Assembly (NCBI GenBank): GCA_017623655.1
Contig: JAGAON010000009.1
Location: forward strand, 124,001-188,000
Length of the DNA stretch: 64,000 nt
Direction of reading: 5' to 3'
Source: Prevotella sp.
GTDB lineage: Bacteria; Bacteroidota; Bacteroidia; Bacteroidales; Bacteroidaceae
Below, one piece after another: positions 18,367 through 28,310 of this stretch. Within the stretch, counting starts at the first letter, position 1. The number at the start of each line of letters is the position of its first letter. The translations under genes were made by a program, and so were the position numbers. The notes below the pieces were generated by a model, which was not told the DNA's origin, did no database searches, and saw only the letters and a program-made list of their open reading frames with translations.

Positions 18367-21300
18367 TTAGAATCCTATGTTGATATTTGCTGTGAATGAC
18401 CTTGAGCGTGGTGTCTGTGAGTCATCAAATGCTGGTCCCCATCCAGAAGTGGAGATTTCCGGATCAACGCCTGAATACTTCGTCCAGCAGAAGAGATTGT
18501 TCACTGTCACATAGAACTTCAGTTCGTTAAGTCCCAAAGATTTCAGACGTTTTTTCTCGAAGTTGTATCCTATCTGCAAATTCTGGAAACGCAGGAAAGA
18601 ACCATCCTCCACATAACGATCAGAGCCTTGGAAGTTATAAGCAGAATTGTCTCCGCTTACATACATGGCGCGTGGCAGCACTGTCTCTGTCACACCATTA
18701 CCATCCGTACGCCAACGGTGATTCACAGTAGCGCACTGGTTATATGCAGAAGACATTGACTCAAGGTTCATACGTGCAAGGTTCACGACTTTGTTACCGG
18801 CGCGGAACATGAAGCGAGCCTTGAGATTCCACTGACCGTATGTAAAGCCAAGGTTGAAACCGCCGCTTATCTTCGGAAGACTGTTGCCGAGATAAACGAT
18901 GTCGAGGTTGTTGATCTGTCCATCATGATTAATATCCTCATACATTGCATCACCACCCTGGAACTCATAAGTTTTAGTCCCCTGTTCTGAGTCATAGTTG
19001 TAAACCATGCGCTGTGGCCGACCGTCAGACTGCATGATTACTTTTCCATCTTTGCCCACTGCAACAGGTAATGTCTTTCCTGACGCAAGCATAGAGTTTA
19101 TTTCCGCCTCAAACTGCTCATCGGTCCATTTTTTATCCGTGCGTTCGTTGAGAAGCCAGTCATATCCATAATTATACACTCCCTTGTAGCGGAATCCATA
19201 TATAGAGCCGAGAGAATTACCTACCTGCACACGTTGCATATAAGAATTGGATTTCTTTGAAGTACCACGGTTTGTGGCTGTCCAATCTCCGTTAACAGAA
19301 CTCAGCACGCGGTCGTCCAGCTCCGTCAGTTCGTTGGTGTTCTGTGCGAGGTTGAATCCTGCACTGATCTTCAACTTGCCAATAGTAAGGAAATTCTTAG
19401 CGTTAAAGTTAAGTTCCCAACCCTCATTGGTCATACTTCCCACATTCTGCCAAAGCAACTTTGAGTAACCTGTTGTTGACGGCATGGTAACATTTGACTG
19501 CAACAAATCCTTTGTATTCTTGTGGTAATAGTCAAAGTCTATCTCTATGTGGTCGTTAAGCAAACCGAGGTTAAAGCCGAGGTTATATGATGTGGTCTTC
19601 TCCCACTGCAAATCATCGAGTTTCAGACTCTCCATCTTATAAGCCTCATTACCGTTGTAGTTGCCTGCAGTTATATAATTATTATAGAAAAGGTAATCCG
19701 CATCCGGTGCCTTACCTACAATACCCCATGACGCACGGAGACCAAGCATAGACACAACCTTAAGCATTGGCTCAAAGAACTTCTCATCGGAAATATTATA
19801 ACGTGCTGACACACCGGGGAAGTATGCCCACTTCTGCTTAGGACCGAATTTAGAGTCACCGTCAGCACGGAGTGAGAAACCTAAACTGTACTTACCCTTG
19901 TAAGAGAAGTGCATATTCGTAATCCAGTTCTGAGAGTTAGCTTCGGAGTTACTACTACTGAGACTGTGTACGCCGCCTGGCACTGTTGGTGACGTGATAC
20001 CATCTGGCAAGCTATACTGGCGCACATACTGCGTATTACTCTTCTGCGTGCTCATTTCATAACGGGCGAGCATGGTGAATGACAAATCCTCGTTATTAAA
20101 ATAAGGTGTGAAGACCAATTCCGCACGTCCCCCAATTCTAAGACGGTTGCTCTCAGTCTTGTCGCTTGTATTATAATCTTTGTTTCCGTTCCATTCATTA
20201 TTCGTCAATCCGGCAGCTGCGTATGACGAAAGTGAGCGGGCGTAAATATCAAAATCGACACGTCCGTTGAAAGTCAGACGATGCTGGCCAGACTCTATAC
20301 CAAGCAGATCATACTTAATGGTGAAATCCGGAGTGATACGATATGTCTGATCCTCCTTCCATGACATCTCTGAGTAAGCCACAGGATTGCCCAACTCACG
20401 TATTTTGTCAAACTGTAGGGAAGAGTAGTTTCCATCGTACGGTGTCTTACCTTTGACATACCTGTTCATGATATAGAAATCATCAGTATCATTGCCGTCA
20501 GCATCTTGGCGGTATATACTCATATTCGGCGCCATCTTCTGAGCTTTGTTGAGCAAGTCAGCATAGTTCTGAAGATTATCCGTATATGTCAATGCAAAGT
20601 TTGTGGAAAAACGGATACGATCAGACACGTTATAGTCGAGCACAAGACGTGTGGTAAGACGATCCAGTTTCTGCTGTATGATGGAACCTGTCTGATGATC
20701 ATATCCACCGGAAATACGGAACTGCGCCTTCTGGCCACCACCGGTGATACTGAGGTTGTAAGAATGGAGCTGTCCGAACTGCTGCACGGCTTTCACCCAA
20801 TCTGTGTTGTTGTTCCAGTTCTCATAATCCGCCCATGACTTATCATAGTTTATCTCCCTTATAGTAGAAGTAGCATTATTCGACTGGCTCGGATTGTAAT
20901 ACATCTCCTTAAGCATCATGGTATAGTCGTCACCATTGAGCAGTGTGTATCCTTCCGGCTGCCATGTACCAGTAAACTTGTAAGAAAAATTCACACGCGG
21001 TTTGCCGCGGGTACCACGCTTCGTCGTAATGCTTATCACACCATTGGCACCCTTGGAACCCCAAATGGCAGTAGCGGAAGCATCTTTCAAGACATCAATC
21101 TTGGCAATATCCTCAGGATTCACGGAGAGCAATGAAGCATAGTCATCTTCCGTTGCGTTAGTGAAGTCGAAAGATTCATCAGGGTTATCAAATATCTTCT
21201 CGTCCACAACAATAAGCGGTTCAGCGTTACCATTGATAGTAGATACACCACGCAAACGCATCGACGTACCGGAACCAAGGTTACCGGAGTTCGCCACAAT

Positions 21301-21777
21301 ATCCAAACCTGCGATCTCACCCTGCAAAGCCTCATCGACAGAGGTGAACGCCATACCTTCCACCTCTGAAAGATCAAACGTCTGCTGTGAAGTTGTTATC
21401 TCTTTCTTAGGAATGCTAAGTCCGCCGGAACTCGTACGACGTCCCTTTACTGTCACCTCTTTCAGAGTTGTATTCTCATCCTCAAGTTTTATGGCGAATG
21501 TCGTCTCGTCACCAATCGTTATCGTTTTGGTCTTGCTACCCACATACGAGATGACAAGTTTATTCTTTGGGCTTTTTATCTCCATGGAGAAGTTACCCAT
21601 CATATCAGTCTGTACAGCGCTGACAATACGGTTGTTAGCATCGCGCTCCACGACGTTGGCCATCATGATAGGACCCATGGAGTCTTCCACCGTACCTGAT
21701 ATGACCCTACCCTGCGCGAAAGCGGATTGTGCTACAACGCATAGCAGGAAAATCAGTATTGCTTTTGTTCTTGACAT
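18367..21777 (-). CDS. SusC/RagA-family TonB-dependent outer membrane transporter (first pair)
   Basis: A 1136-residue TonB-dependent channel. It has a signal peptide (1-21, ending SAFAQ) and a carboxypeptidase-D-like domain (about 25-95, ISGTVEDSMGPIMMANVVE). The plug follows, with TVKGRRTSSGG, MRLRGVSTINGNAEPLIVVD and AIWGSKGANGVISITTKRG, then the barrel, ending SRSFTANINIGF. It is the importer of the first SusC/D pair. Its start is 5 nt after the stop of the leading FAS1 gene, and its SusD follows by 13 nt, so all three should be made together. The SusC class assignment is secure; the substrate is not known. Confidence 0.95.
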   Translation of the reverse strand: MSRTKAILIFLLCVVAQSAFAQGRVISGTVEDSMGPIMMANVVERDANNRIVSAVQTDMMGNFSMEIKSPKNKLVISYVGSKTKTITIGDETTFAIKLEDENTTLKEVTVKGRRTSSGGLSIPKKEITTSQQTFDLSEVEGMAFTSVDEALQGEIAGLDIVANSGNLGSGTSMRLRGVSTINGNAEPLIVVDEKIFDNPDESFDFTNATEDDYASLLSVNPEDIAKIDVLKDASATAIWGSKGANGVISITTKRGTRGKPRVNFSYKFTGTWQPEGYTLLNGDDYTMMLKEMYYNPSQSNNATSTIREINYDKSWADYENWNNNTDWVKAVQQFGQLHSYNLSITGGGQKAQFRISGGYDHQTGSIIQQKLDRLTTRLVLDYNVSDRIRFSTNFALTYTDNLQNYADLLNKAQKMAPNMSIYRQDADGNDTDDFYIMNRYVKGKTPYDGNYSSLQFDKIRELGNPVAYSEMSWKEDQTYRITPDFTIKYDLLGIESGQHRLTFNGRVDFDIYARSLSSYAAAGLTNNEWNGNKDYNTSDKTESNRLRIGGRAELVFTPYFNNEDLSFTMLARYEMSTQKSNTQYVRQYSLPDGITSPTVPGGVHSLSSSNSEANSQNWITNMHFSYKGKYSLGFSLRADGDSKFGPKQKWAYFPGVSARYNISDEKFFEPMLKVVSMLGLRASWGIVGKAPDADYLFYNNYITAGNYNGNEAYKMESLKLDDLQWEKTTSYNLGFNLGLLNDHIEIDFDYYHKNTKDLLQSNVTMPSTTGYSKLLWQNVGSMTNEGWELNFNAKNFLTIGKLKISAGFNLAQNTNELTELDDRVLSSVNGDWTATNRGTSKKSNSYMQRVQVGNSLGSIYGFRYKGVYNYGYDWLLNERTDKKWTDEQFEAEINSMLASGKTLPVAVGKDGKVIMQSDGRPQRMVYNYDSEQGTKTYEFQGGDAMYEDINHDGQINNLDIVYLGNSLPKISGGFNLGFTYGQWNLKARFMFRAGNKVVNLARMNLESMSSAYNQCATVNHRWRTDGNGVTETVLPRAMYVSGDNSAYNFQGSDRYVEDGSFLRFQNLQIGYNFEKKRLKSLGLNELKFYVTVNNLFCWTKYSGVDPEISTSGWGPAFDDSQTPRSRSFTANINIGF

Positions 21778-21782
21778 AATAT

Positions 21783-24716
21783 TTAGTCTTTATAGTTATT
21801 AGCCTTAATGAGTAATTGCTTATAGTTCTTGGCTGCTGCAACCCTTTTCTCTGAAGTGCTCCAAGCTGCATCATAACGGCCATTAGCATTGTAGCAGAGA
21901 GGCTCATCTATCTCATGCATCGCCGCAAAAGAAGATACCGCTATTGACGTTGCAGACTCTTTATTCGTATTGTACTCATAATCACGAGTCATCTTATTGA
22001 CAAGTTTTGTATTGTCGGCAGCGTCAATTGTTATCGTCTTACATGCATCCGTCACGGAAAGGCGTCCGTTTCTACTCTGTACTGTGATATTTACAGGAAT
22101 ACCGAGATCAGAAGAATACAGAGACTGGTATTTAACCTGCGGTACATTATTATCAGCAAACACAGAATTATTCTGGAAGTGGTAACGTACGAAAGCGCGC
22201 AAAGCAATGAGCATATTCAGAACCTCAGCCTTAGCCTCCGTGATTTCGTCATCAGGAATAGTGCCTTCTGCCCCACTATACTTATCATATATAGCCTTTA
22301 CCTGATCGTATGTAGGCAATCCTTTGGCAAATGCTATATTCATAGCATCATTGTTAGGAGCATAGAACGTATAATTATATCCATTGAAGAAATTTACATT
22401 CATATCAAGGGCTTTGCCACCCTTACCGGAGAACACGATATACCTCGCCTGCGGTGCCGTGCCACCCGTCTCCGGTGCCGTACCACTTATGCCTGCCCAC
22501 TCCAACACATCCGTATCATCGAATATTGCACAGAGGTCAAGGAATTCGCTAAAACGATCTTGATGGCTGCTCAACAGAGAACTGACACTGGTGACAGACG
22601 GCTGGATGACATTATCCAGACGGAACGCCCAACCGTTCTTCTCTTTCCATCCCTGCTTTATATGAGCCGGAGTGGCATTGTTGTCAATCTGCGCACCACC
22701 ACATACAGTGCCAGTAAATGTGCCATTCAACTCATCCACATGGAAATCAGTGATACGCACCGCGCCGCCATGCTTTGTAAGATAATAATGGTTTACTATT
22801 TCCTCACCCTCATCAAGCACGATAGTGTTGTAATTCAACATATCGTACACCTGTGGTGCATAGTCAGAGGTATTAGTAGAGGACACGATATTCGGAATAT
22901 CCTGTATGGTCTGCGTGTAGTCGATATCACCCGTCGTCTTATTATACGGATGAATTTTCACACCATATAAAGTCTGTGTGCGGTCTGTGCCCGGAATCGG
23001 ATCCACATGAGAGTAGAACTCAAGAGCGCGCGGATTTGAGCCTAACGACACCGGATCAATGAAACTGCCACGCAGGCCGAGACCCTTATTAGGATCATCA
23101 GAGGGGTCAGAAGGAATGAAGTAGATGTAGTTAGCCTGCATGGCCATCAGATAGTAATACATATCAGCTCCGAAGATGGAAGCCTGTGATCCTGTCGTCC
23201 TATCCCTTGTAAAGTATCCTATAACAGACATATCGGGATAAATGAGAGCCGGACCAATCACTGACTGATACGTGTTAGGAGCAATCATCTCTTTCATCTT
23301 ATATACAACACCATTATTGGCCACCACGATGTCATACTTGCCGTCCACAGTATTCACATCGCTCAACTTAAGTCCCATAAACTCGCCGGATCCATCCTGG
23401 TGAATGATATATCCGAACTTACTGGGCACAGAGTTGACAAATGAATTCTGCATAAGGTTATTCACGAAAGAGGTAAGCACGCCATTGCCGTTGTTGAAGA
23501 GGTCATCAAGGTTATATGGCAAATTCTCCTTTGTATTGGGGTGTGACCCATACAGTTCTATGAAATAAGCTCCACTACCGCCGGGGAGAAAATAATTTTC
23601 GATAGCCTCATCAGTAGGCACTAAGATTGCGCCAATATCAGCAAGACTTTTTGAAGTCTCAGAAGAAGGATAGTATTGATTCCAACCTGGATCCCAAGCC
23701 AATCTTTTATCAGCCGGAACAGCAGCCTTTGATGGATCTTCTATATTTGGCTGTCCATTCTGTGAGCGCCCACCGGTAAAGTAGCGCACCTGAAAGATGG
23801 AATCTATTGTAGGATAGCCATTCTGCCGCGCCCATGAATTATAGTCGTTCGTCGTCTTGCCATCATAGTACGGAGCACAATGATAATCCAATATACGCGA
23901 GAACAGCTTGGTATTACTCTCTTTGCGCAACACCTCTGCAATATTACCGGGAGGCACAAGTACGTCCTGCACCTGATGCATATATCCGTTAGTACATGTC
24001 ACGTCCTGATTAACAATCCTCGTTTGGAATATGTAAGCAGTATCTGAATTATTTACAGACGCCCCTATCTTTTCTCCCCGAAGGATGCCGAAGTCACAAT
24101 CTACACCCGTACTCGTAATATTGTTCTGATTCATCTGCCTGCCGGTGAAATGCACCACCATTGGCTTTGTTGCATCCATCACCACGCTGATACCCTTAGA
24201 ACGATAACCGTCCCAATAGGTATTGTTCTGCGGCATAAGCGCTCCGTTCAATATCGTTGTGATACTATCCGTCACAGAAATATTGGACTCGTGTTTCAAC
24301 GCTACACCAACATCAACGCTGTTTTCATCTTTTGATACATTAGACAGCATGTGCGCCAGCATGGCATTGTCAAACATAGAACCATACAGCAACTGTTTCT
24401 TCATACTCTCCGTAAGCTGTTCATAAGAGGACACCCCATAGGAGTTTTTTTTGAAAAATCTCTCGAACGCTTCATCGTTGGCAGGGAAGACAGTCTTACT
24501 ACCTGTCCGAGAAAGCACCTCTGCATACCCCAAATCGTCAATCAGCCTCAAGTACGTATTGAACGTACCTGACAGATGAGTGCCGCCACGGAGTTCCTCA
24601 TAGATGCTCTCGCCAACCCACTCTGGTTTAACGTCTTCAGAGACAAGCTCGTCTTTCTGACATGAAGACATCATTCCAAGACATACGAGAGAGACACTTA
24701 AAATGAGTTTTTTCAT
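21783..24716 (-). CDS. FAS1 (fasciclin) repeat lipoprotein, first gene of operon
   Basis: A 977-residue lipoprotein. The signal peptide ends MMSSC (Cys19) and is followed by QKDE, almost identical to the QKDDE surface-export signal known from Capnocytophaga, so surface display is likely. FAS1 features occur at about residues 50-265 (FNTYLRLIDDLGYAEVL, KTVFPANDEAFERFF), in a middle region around 265-470 (LFSRILDYHCAP, GAILVPTDEAIENYF), and at about 720-900 (FSEFLDLCAIFDDTDVL, YTFYAPNNDAMNIAF). It leads the operon and ends 5 nt before a SusC gene. Bacterial FAS1 proteins are generally linked to adhesion or surface contacts; a glycan-binding role here is inference. Confidence 0.82.
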   Translation of the reverse strand: MKKLILSVSLVCLGMMSSCQKDELVSEDVKPEWVGESIYEELRGGTHLSGTFNTYLRLIDDLGYAEVLSRTGSKTVFPANDEAFERFFKKNSYGVSSYEQLTESMKKQLLYGSMFDNAMLAHMLSNVSKDENSVDVGVALKHESNISVTDSITTILNGALMPQNNTYWDGYRSKGISVVMDATKPMVVHFTGRQMNQNNITSTGVDCDFGILRGEKIGASVNNSDTAYIFQTRIVNQDVTCTNGYMHQVQDVLVPPGNIAEVLRKESNTKLFSRILDYHCAPYYDGKTTNDYNSWARQNGYPTIDSIFQVRYFTGGRSQNGQPNIEDPSKAAVPADKRLAWDPGWNQYYPSSETSKSLADIGAILVPTDEAIENYFLPGGSGAYFIELYGSHPNTKENLPYNLDDLFNNGNGVLTSFVNNLMQNSFVNSVPSKFGYIIHQDGSGEFMGLKLSDVNTVDGKYDIVVANNGVVYKMKEMIAPNTYQSVIGPALIYPDMSVIGYFTRDRTTGSQASIFGADMYYYLMAMQANYIYFIPSDPSDDPNKGLGLRGSFIDPVSLGSNPRALEFYSHVDPIPGTDRTQTLYGVKIHPYNKTTGDIDYTQTIQDIPNIVSSTNTSDYAPQVYDMLNYNTIVLDEGEEIVNHYYLTKHGGAVRITDFHVDELNGTFTGTVCGGAQIDNNATPAHIKQGWKEKNGWAFRLDNVIQPSVTSVSSLLSSHQDRFSEFLDLCAIFDDTDVLEWAGISGTAPETGGTAPQARYIVFSGKGGKALDMNVNFFNGYNYTFYAPNNDAMNIAFAKGLPTYDQVKAIYDKYSGAEGTIPDDEITEAKAEVLNMLIALRAFVRYHFQNNSVFADNNVPQVKYQSLYSSDLGIPVNITVQSRNGRLSVTDACKTITIDAADNTKLVNKMTRDYEYNTNKESATSIAVSSFAAMHEIDEPLCYNANGRYDAAWSTSEKRVAAAKNYKQLLIKANNYKD

Positions 24717-25138
24717 AAAGATTGATATAGTTAGTTATTCATTTATTTTAATAATCAGTCAGTTATATATAATAGCACAAAGACTGCACATAAGTTCACT
24801 TTGTTTCAATTTGCAAAATAACAAAAAAAAGTTGGAACGTGCAACTTTTTAACATAATATTTTTAATATCTCCCAACATACGGAGCATTTATAGGGATAA
24901 AGAGGAAAACACTGGGCACATAAACAAAGAAAATATTGCAATATTCACGAATGAAGGTTACAACCACTGTAAAAAACGATGTAACACTTCTCATACAACA
25001 GTAGGCACGGCATCCAGCTGCAACAACAAGGCATTGGCAATACAGATTATTGCAAGAAGCCGTGCATACTCAATAAAAATCCCACCCGCCAGAAAGGCGG
25101 ATGGGATAATAATATTATTCTTCTATGTCGAGAACTAA
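24717..25138. other. Upstream region of the SusC/SusD/FAS1 operon
   Basis: This 420-bp gap must hold the operon promoter, since a terminator (25075-25107) closes the gene before it. No full TAnnTTTG box was found on the minus strand; the nearest is TATTTTG at about 24810. A small hairpin (AAAAAGTTG at 24826-24834 with CAACTTTTT at 24842-24850) lies 110-135 bp before the first start codon. A GTAGGCACGGCA word and its inverted partner GCCGTGCATAC lie at 25010-25070. No gene was seen. Confidence 0.4.
25075..25107 (-). terminator. Intrinsic terminator after the 925-residue secreted protein
   Basis: On the minus strand, ATCCCATCCGCC pairs with GGCGGGTGGGAT and is followed by TTTTATTG, 32 nt after the stop at 25139. 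It makes the secreted protein gene a single transcription unit and cuts it off from the SusC/D operon. Confidence 0.85.
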
Positions 25139-27916
25139 TTACTTAACGAACTTTGCGCCGTTTTTAATGTAGATCTGACCCTTTGCAGGAGTAGAAATCT
25201 GCTGACCGGCAATGTTGTATATAGCGTTGTCTGCAGTTTCAGGAGCAACAGCCTCCACACCCTGAACAGCAGTAGGCTCAGCAGGAATGTTATCAATAAC
25301 AAGGTTGTCGAACCAGCTGCGACGGTCTGCATTGTCATAGTTAGAAGCAATGACGAACTTAGCTGGATAGATAGCGTCAAGAGGCTTGCTCTCTGTTGTT
25401 ACAGTGCCTTTACTTCCACTTGTTGTGCAGTACATCACCTTAGCGCCATAGTCAAGTACAATATTGAAGTGAGTCCTGTTGCTTTCTGCTGCAATAGCGG
25501 CGTTAGAAGCCGGCTTTGAACCTACGGCAGAAATCTTACCGTTGAAGTCGATATCGAATGAATTATAATCTGCTGTACCACTATATTTAGAGCAGTAGAG
25601 ACCACAGATATTCTCATCATCAGCAGAGCGGACATAGAAACCACAGTTTCTCTTTATCAGGTTACCGTAGTACATATCGAACTGTATGTTAATGATGTCA
25701 GATGCCTTCATGTCAGGATTTGCAAACTCAACTATAGCCTCACTGTTACCTACACGAAGAATTCCGAGAGAGTCTGTATTATTATAACCCAACGCATAGC
25801 AAGTACCACCAGTGATATCAGAGAACTTCATTGTACCTTTTGTACCTGTAATTGTGTAATAGGTTTCAATCTCCTGGTTCGGGTCCTCAACTGTAACAAA
25901 TGATACCGGTGCATTCTGTGTGCCAAAGTCGATATCAACAAGGCTGGTCTTGACAACAGCTACCATAAACTCTGCAACCAAGTCCTCAAGTTCCTTCTTC
26001 TCATTTACGAGAGCAAGCGAATCCTCAACAGAGAATGGAACGAGCAATTTAGCCTCATACATAGCCTGAGCCTCAGAAATCTTTTCAGTCAGTTCAAGCA
26101 TCTTGGTAGAAGAGCCGTAAATGCGTTCTGCCTGTGTAGTCTTGGCAGCCTCGATAGCCACAGGCATATCCGTAAGAGGAGAATTCTTTTTAACAAACGG
26201 AGTGATGAAATTGTTATTTATATAACGTACGCCATCCTCCATCACAGTCTTGTCAAAATCCTGATAATTTTCCATATAGGCAAGGATGTCATCCTGTGAC
26301 AGGGCTGCCCACTCGTCATAACGTGCCTGTGCCAGCTCCACACCAGCATTCAGTTCCTCCTTGCTCCAAGGCATAAGAACCTGATCGTCTGCGAGGTATT
26401 GGTTAGCTAAGTCAAGGCGTCCCTTGAAAGCTTCCATCTGTGTCTGAACTCTTTTGAGATATGCCTCTTGTTCAGGAGTAAGCTGACCGTCCTCAATCAC
26501 TTTGAAGAGTACAGGATCATAGAAGTTCACATCGAAACCGTCAGCTACAGCAAGGCTCGTGTTACAACGTATGCCAAGAGTAATCTCTTTTTCTTCCGTC
26601 AATTCAAAAGCATAAACATAGTCATTCCTTACAGCCGGATCAAGTACGAAGACATCAGTAGTGTCACCATTGAAGAAGAACTCAGTATTTGCGCATTCCT
26701 GTGCCCATGAGCGAGCCCAACGAATTTTGTTAAGGGTCATCATGCCGCCGTCACCGGAACATCCCCAATAATACTTACCGGCAGACAATGTAGTCGTCAA
26801 AGTAGCGATATTATCCCACTCAAAAGCAGCACCACGCTGCCATTGGATACCCATCGGGGCTCCTGCACTTGTACTCTTAGAGTGCCAACGGTCGGTATTC
26901 CATGTCCAAGGTGCACGATCCTTTGGAAAGTTTTCATTAAGTTTGTTGTATTTGCCTGTCCAATTACCCCAGTTTGCAGAATACGTATTACCGGAAGACA
27001 CACTACCGGTAATCGGTGGAATAATGTCTATAATATTAGAGAAGCTGGCAGCCGTAAATTCGTTCCACGCACTGTTAAGGTTCTCCAAAGCAACAGCCAT
27101 ATCTTCTGCCGTAGTTTCTGCATTTCCTATGACCTCTTTAAGCCCATTCATTGTCTCCTGCACATCAGGGAAAAGTTCCTTGTCGGTGAGATTGTATGCA
27201 TCCAAGAATTTCTGAATGTAGGCAAGACGGCGCTCAGCGACACGTTCATCCGCAACAGACTGTGCAAGATGACACTCCACATCGCCTATTTCAAGCCCTT
27301 CATTGAGTCCACGGAAATCAACAACAATAAATCCGTCTGCGGGAGCCTCAACAGCAAAAGAAACCTCAGTGAAACCGTCTGCGGAAAAACTGAAGCCATA
27401 ACCACCGCTCACGCCACCTTCACCATAAAGGAGATGGACTTCGTCTTGATTACTTGCGTTTTTTACGGTTTCTACTGTGGCAAGGGAACCATCAGTGTTG
27501 TAATAGGCATTAATGTAATTGGTGTTGCCACCCGTAAGATCAAGGTCCGTAAAACCCGCAACTGTTCCCATGACACGAAGTGTAACCACATAGGTACCAC
27601 CTGCTTCAATAGGCAACAACTGATACATACCGGCTGTGAGAGCCGTCTGCCCAGAAAGCACCTCCTGTGTATTAGAGCCATTAGGCCCACCCGTCTTCAT
27701 AGCAAACACCTGACTAAGAGGTGCAGCGGAAGCATCTGTTGCCAGCCATCCGTCAGTACCGGTGGCACCCTGATTGAACTTACCGTTCTGTACGATGTTG
27801 TCACCCAGAATCTGGTACTTGGCAGTCTTCGTATATACGAATTCATCCACGCCATAAGCGTTGGCTCCCAACGCAAAGGCTGCCAGCATAGATACCGAAA
27901 GTAATTTTCTTATCAT
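25139..27916 (-). CDS. Large secreted protein of unknown function
   Basis: A 925-residue exported protein with a signal peptide (1-20, LAAFALGANA). I do not recognise its central fold. The N-terminal region (about 35-215) looks like a carbohydrate-binding-type beta-sandwich (NIVQNGKFNQG...DGWLA). Next comes a helical FIVAR-like segment (about 232-295, MNGLKEVIGNAETTAEDMAVAL), a second beta domain (about 300-475), a long helical stretch (about 480-655), and a concanavalin A-like region (about 665-885). The last 30 residues (AIYNIAGQQISTPAKGQIYI, then a basic tail) match the short C-terminal module seen on many secreted Prevotella proteins. It has its own promoter and terminator and lies between the PL11 gene and the SusC/D operon. 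A glycan-binding role is plausible but unproven. Confidence 0.7.
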   Translation of the reverse strand: MIRKLLSVSMLAAFALGANAYGVDEFVYTKTAKYQILGDNIVQNGKFNQGATGTDGWLATDASAAPLSQVFAMKTGGPNGSNTQEVLSGQTALTAGMYQLLPIEAGGTYVVTLRVMGTVAGFTDLDLTGGNTNYINAYYNTDGSLATVETVKNASNQDEVHLLYGEGGVSGGYGFSFSADGFTEVSFAVEAPADGFIVVDFRGLNEGLEIGDVECHLAQSVADERVAERRLAYIQKFLDAYNLTDKELFPDVQETMNGLKEVIGNAETTAEDMAVALENLNSAWNEFTAASFSNIIDIIPPITGSVSSGNTYSANWGNWTGKYNKLNENFPKDRAPWTWNTDRWHSKSTSAGAPMGIQWQRGAAFEWDNIATLTTTLSAGKYYWGCSGDGGMMTLNKIRWARSWAQECANTEFFFNGDTTDVFVLDPAVRNDYVYAFELTEEKEITLGIRCNTSLAVADGFDVNFYDPVLFKVIEDGQLTPEQEAYLKRVQTQMEAFKGRLDLANQYLADDQVLMPWSKEELNAGVELAQARYDEWAALSQDDILAYMENYQDFDKTVMEDGVRYINNNFITPFVKKNSPLTDMPVAIEAAKTTQAERIYGSSTKMLELTEKISEAQAMYEAKLLVPFSVEDSLALVNEKKELEDLVAEFMVAVVKTSLVDIDFGTQNAPVSFVTVEDPNQEIETYYTITGTKGTMKFSDITGGTCYALGYNNTDSLGILRVGNSEAIVEFANPDMKASDIINIQFDMYYGNLIKRNCGFYVRSADDENICGLYCSKYSGTADYNSFDIDFNGKISAVGSKPASNAAIAAESNRTHFNIVLDYGAKVMYCTTSGSKGTVTTESKPLDAIYPAKFVIASNYDNADRRSWFDNLVIDNIPAEPTAVQGVEAVAPETADNAIYNIAGQQISTPAKGQIYIKNGAKFVK

Positions 27917-28107
27917 AGCGTTGATAGTTAATATTGTCCCTTATAACTCCATTTAATTGAGGGAAGGTTAGATATAGTGTAGTATACAAAATTATATTAA
28001 AGAAACCAATGGAGTTAATATCCCCTAACACCGTGTAGCACCAGAAAGAATATGGTTTCTTTTTTTCTTATTTTAGTGAAAATATAGTTAGTTATCTGAT
28101 AATACTG

Positions 28108-28139
28108 CAAAGTTACGTTATTTTTTTCGCATATACAAA
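28108..28139 (-). promoter_or_regulatory. Promoter of the 925-residue secreted protein
   Basis: The minus strand reads TAACTTTG at 28108-28115 (a perfect TAnnTTTG) with TTTG at 28136-28139, a 20-bp spacer. It would start transcription near 28101 and leave a 5' UTR of about 185 nt before the start at 27916. That untranslated leader is long and has no recognised riboswitch. Confidence 0.7.
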
Positions 28140-28237
28140 TATTTCAAAAACATTTTTCGCCTTAACCTTAAAATTTAACAAAAAAGCAACGGCAAGCAAC
28201 ATCCCTGTCATGCTTTTGCACCGACGACAACGAACAA

Positions 28238-28280
28238 AACAAGGTGGTCCAAAACCCGCTAAGGTTTTAGACCACCACAA
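28238..28280 (-). terminator. Terminator after the PL11 lyase gene
   Basis: GGTGGTCCAAAACC (28243-28256) pairs with GGTTTTAGACCACC (28263-28276) with one mismatch, about 35 nt beyond the stop at 28311; on the minus strand it is followed by TTGTTTTG. The 394-bp gap 27917-28310 holds this hairpin and the promoter at 28108-28139 and no gene. Confidence 0.75.
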
Positions 28281-28310
28281 TATGAATATGAGCCTGTATC
28301 CAGGGCTACC

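Noticed and set aside
24717..25074. Transposon or insertion sequence remnant before the SusC/D operon
   Set aside because: No transposase fragment, terminal inverted repeats or target duplications were seen.
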